The position numbers were made by a program, and so were the translations under genes. Below, in pieces: positions 3,785-5,245 of a stretch of 5,245 nucleotides of DNA. The DNA lies in the NCBI GenBank assembly GCA_028290325.1, contig JAQGJY010000253.1, positions 1 to 5,245 of the forward strand. The letters are read 5' to 3'. The notes below the pieces were generated by a model, which saw nothing but the letters and a program-made list of their open reading frames with translations, was not told where the DNA came from and searched no databases. Each line of letters opens with the position of its first letter. The first letter of the stretch is position 1. The DNA is from Tardiphaga sp. (GTDB lineage: Bacteria > Pseudomonadota > Alphaproteobacteria > Rhizobiales > Xanthobacteraceae).

Positions 3785-5245
3785 AGGCGTTCGGGAAGTA
3801 GCTCTGCAATGTGCGGACTTCGAGATCTCCGCCAAGATAGGCCCGGATGCCCTGCGCGGCCGCCACGGCACCCGAAAGAGTGGTGTAATACGGCACCTTA
3901 TGCAAGAGGGCAGCCCGCCGCAGTGATCGGCTGTCGGCCAAGGCCTGCGGACCTTCGGTGGTGTTGAAGACCAGCTGGATTTCGCCGTTGGTGATGGCGT
4001 CCACGATATGCGGCCGACCCTCCAGCACTTTGTTGATCCGCTCCGCCGGCACGCCGTTATCGGCCAGGTAACGCTGCGTGCCGCCGGTCGCGACCACGCG
4101 GAAACCGGCCGAGGACAACAGTTTCACGGCATCGAGGATGCGGGTTTTATCGGATTCGCGGACCGACACGAAAACCGTGCCCTTGCGCGGCACGCGGGTG
4201 CCGCCGCCGAGCTGGCTCTTGGCGAAGGCGATCTCGAACGACCGATCGATGCCCATCACCTCGCCGGTCGATTTCATCTCCGGGCCGAGCACCGTGTCGA
4301 TGCCGGGGAAGCGCGCGAACGGGAACACCGACTCCTTGACGCCGACATGGCCGAGCTCTCGCTTCGTCAGGCCGAAGCTTGCGAGCTTTTCGCCGGCCAT
4401 GATGCGCGCCGCGATCTTGGCGACGGGAATGCCGACCACCTTGGCGACGAACGGCACCGTCCGCGACGCGCGCGGATTGACTTCGAGCACGTAGATGTCG
4501 CCGTCCTTGATCGCGAACTGCACGTTCATCAAGCCGATCACGTCGAGCCCGAGCGCCATGTCGCGAGTCTGGCGTTCGAGTTCGGAGATCATCGCCGCGT
4601 CGAGCGAATGCGGCGGCAGCGAACACGCCGAGTCGCCCGAATGAATGCCGGCTTCCTCGATATGCTCCATGATGCCGACGACGAACGTATCCTTGCCGTC
4701 GCTCAGGCAATCGACGTCGACCTCGATCGCGTCCGACAGATAGCGGTCGAACAACAGCGGGTTCTTGCCGAGCACGGTGTTGATCTGGCCGGTCTTGTCG
4801 TTCGGATAGCGCGCCTTCACATCGGCGGGCACCAGCTCGGGCAGGGTGCCGAGCAGGTATTTGTCGAACATCGCCTCGTCATGGATGATCTCCATGGCGC
4901 GGCCGCCGAGCACGTAGGACGGGCGTACGACCAGCGGCAGGCCGAGGTCGGCGGCGACGAGGCGCGCCTGTTCGACCGAATAGGCGATGCCGTTTTTCGG
5001 CTGCTTCAGCTTCAGTTTGTCGAGCACGCGCTTGAAGCGGTCGCGGTCTTCGGCGAGGTCGATGGCGTCGGGCGAGGTGCCGAGGATCGGCACGCCGGCG
5101 TCTTCCAGCGCATGCGCCAGCTTCAGCGGGGTCTGGCCGCCGAACTGCACGATGACGCCGTGCAGCGTCCCGTTCTGCTTCTCGGTGTCGATGATCTCCA
5201 GCACGTCCTCGGCCGTCAGCGGCTCGAAGTACAAGCGGTCCGCGG
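3783..5245 (-). CDS. carB: Carbamoyl-phosphate synthase large subunit, C-terminal part (5' end beyond window)
   Basis: The large subunit makes carbamoyl phosphate from bicarbonate, ATP and ammonia delivered by CarA, feeding arginine and pyrimidine synthesis. Only the last 487 codons are present (reading A-D-R-L-Y-F-E-P at the right edge), out of about 1,100. The apparent TTG near 5234 is internal, not a start. Visible parts, numbered from the first whole codon: FGGQTPLKLA (34-43) and GTSPDAIDLAEDRDRF (55-70) of the second half; the second ATP-grasp domain with VVRPSYVLGGRAMEI (105-119), MEHIEEAGIHSGDSACSLP (192-210) and LMNVQFAIKDG...LEVNPRASRTVPF (238-265); then the C-terminal MGS-like allosteric domain from about 355, with SVRESDK, ATGGTQRYL (385-393) and NTTEGPQALADSRSLRRAA (427-445). 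Compared with E. coli CarB as I recall it, there is an extra segment at about 137-162. No frameshift is seen. Confidence 0.97.
   Translation of the reverse strand, partial: ADRLYFEPLTAEDVLEIIDTEKQNGTLHGVIVQFGGQTPLKLAHALEDAGVPILGTSPDAIDLAEDRDRFKRVLDKLKLKQPKNGIAYSVEQARLVAADLGLPLVVRPSYVLGGRAMEIIHDEAMFDKYLLGTLPELVPADVKARYPNDKTGQINTVLGKNPLLFDRYLSDAIEVDVDCLSDGKDTFVVGIMEHIEEAGIHSGDSACSLPPHSLDAAMISELERQTRDMALGLDVIGLMNVQFAIKDGDIYVLEVNPRASRTVPFVAKVVGIPVAKIAARIMAGEKLASFGLTKRELGHVGVKESVFPFARFPGIDTVLGPEMKSTGEVMGIDRSFEIAFAKSQLGGGTRVPRKGTVFVSVRESDKTRILDAVKLLSSAGFRVVATGGTQRYLADNGVPAERINKVLEGRPHIVDAITNGEIQLVFNTTEGPQALADSRSLRRAALLHKVPYYTTLSGAVAAAQGIRAYLGGDLEVRTLQSYFPNA

Noticed and set aside
4147..4710. 187-codon minus-strand open frame inside carB
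   Set aside because: It is an alternate frame of carB itself; the carB frame carries all the conserved motifs, and this one is an arginine-rich artefact.
5232..5234. TTG as the start of a 483-residue carB product
   Set aside because: The frame stays open to the window edge with the conserved residues A-D-R before L-Y-F-E-P, so this is an internal leucine codon of a longer gene.
1..5245. CRISPR array, tRNA/rRNA genes, insertion sequences or integrase genes
   Set aside because: No regularly spaced repeats, no tRNA-like cloverleaf, and no transposase or integrase motifs were found on either strand.

Overview
The window looks like chromosomal DNA of a high-GC alphaproteobacterium, most likely from the Bradyrhizobium / Rhodopseudomonas / Nitrobacter group (Nitrobacteraceae). 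This is inferred from recall of the GreA, CarB and TrxB sequences and from the strong G/C bias at third codon positions. No search was run.

Layout, left to right. (1) The N-terminal three quarters of thioredoxin reductase (trxB, minus strand) runs off the left edge. (2) A 269-bp divergent intergenic region carries an AT-centred palindrome, CGCGCAAT-AAA-ATTGCGCG. It is followed by an Lrp/AsnC-family regulator on the plus strand, read from a GTG start. (3) Next is a plus-strand pair of overlapping genes: a 108-residue protein I do not recognise, and a 222-residue AbiEii/AbiGii-type nucleotidyltransferase. They overlap by 17 bp, and the second has a strong ribosome binding site inside the first. 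The arrangement suggests a toxin-antitoxin-like module. Its only visible promoter is an extended -10 (TGaTACAAT) so close to the first ATG that the message would be almost leaderless. A near-perfect 24-bp palindrome covers both the -10 and the start codon. (4) A convergent hairpin separates this pair from a minus-strand DoxX-family membrane protein, which has a recognisable sigma-70-type promoter. (5) The transcription elongation factor greA (minus) follows, with a clear intrinsic terminator. (6) A 209-bp intergenic region rich in inverted repeats lies between greA and carB. (7) The C-terminal ~487 codons of the carbamoyl-phosphate synthase large subunit (carB, minus) run off the right edge.

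trxB, lrp, doxX, greA and carB are ordinary chromosomal genes (redox control, amino-acid-responsive regulation, membrane protein, transcript cleavage, arginine/pyrimidine precursor synthesis). The accessory element is the two-gene module at 1512-2490. It is the best candidate for something undescribed: a small helical, tryptophan-rich protein of unknown function coupled to an AbiEii-type nucleotidyltransferase, under a promoter that appears built for autoregulation.
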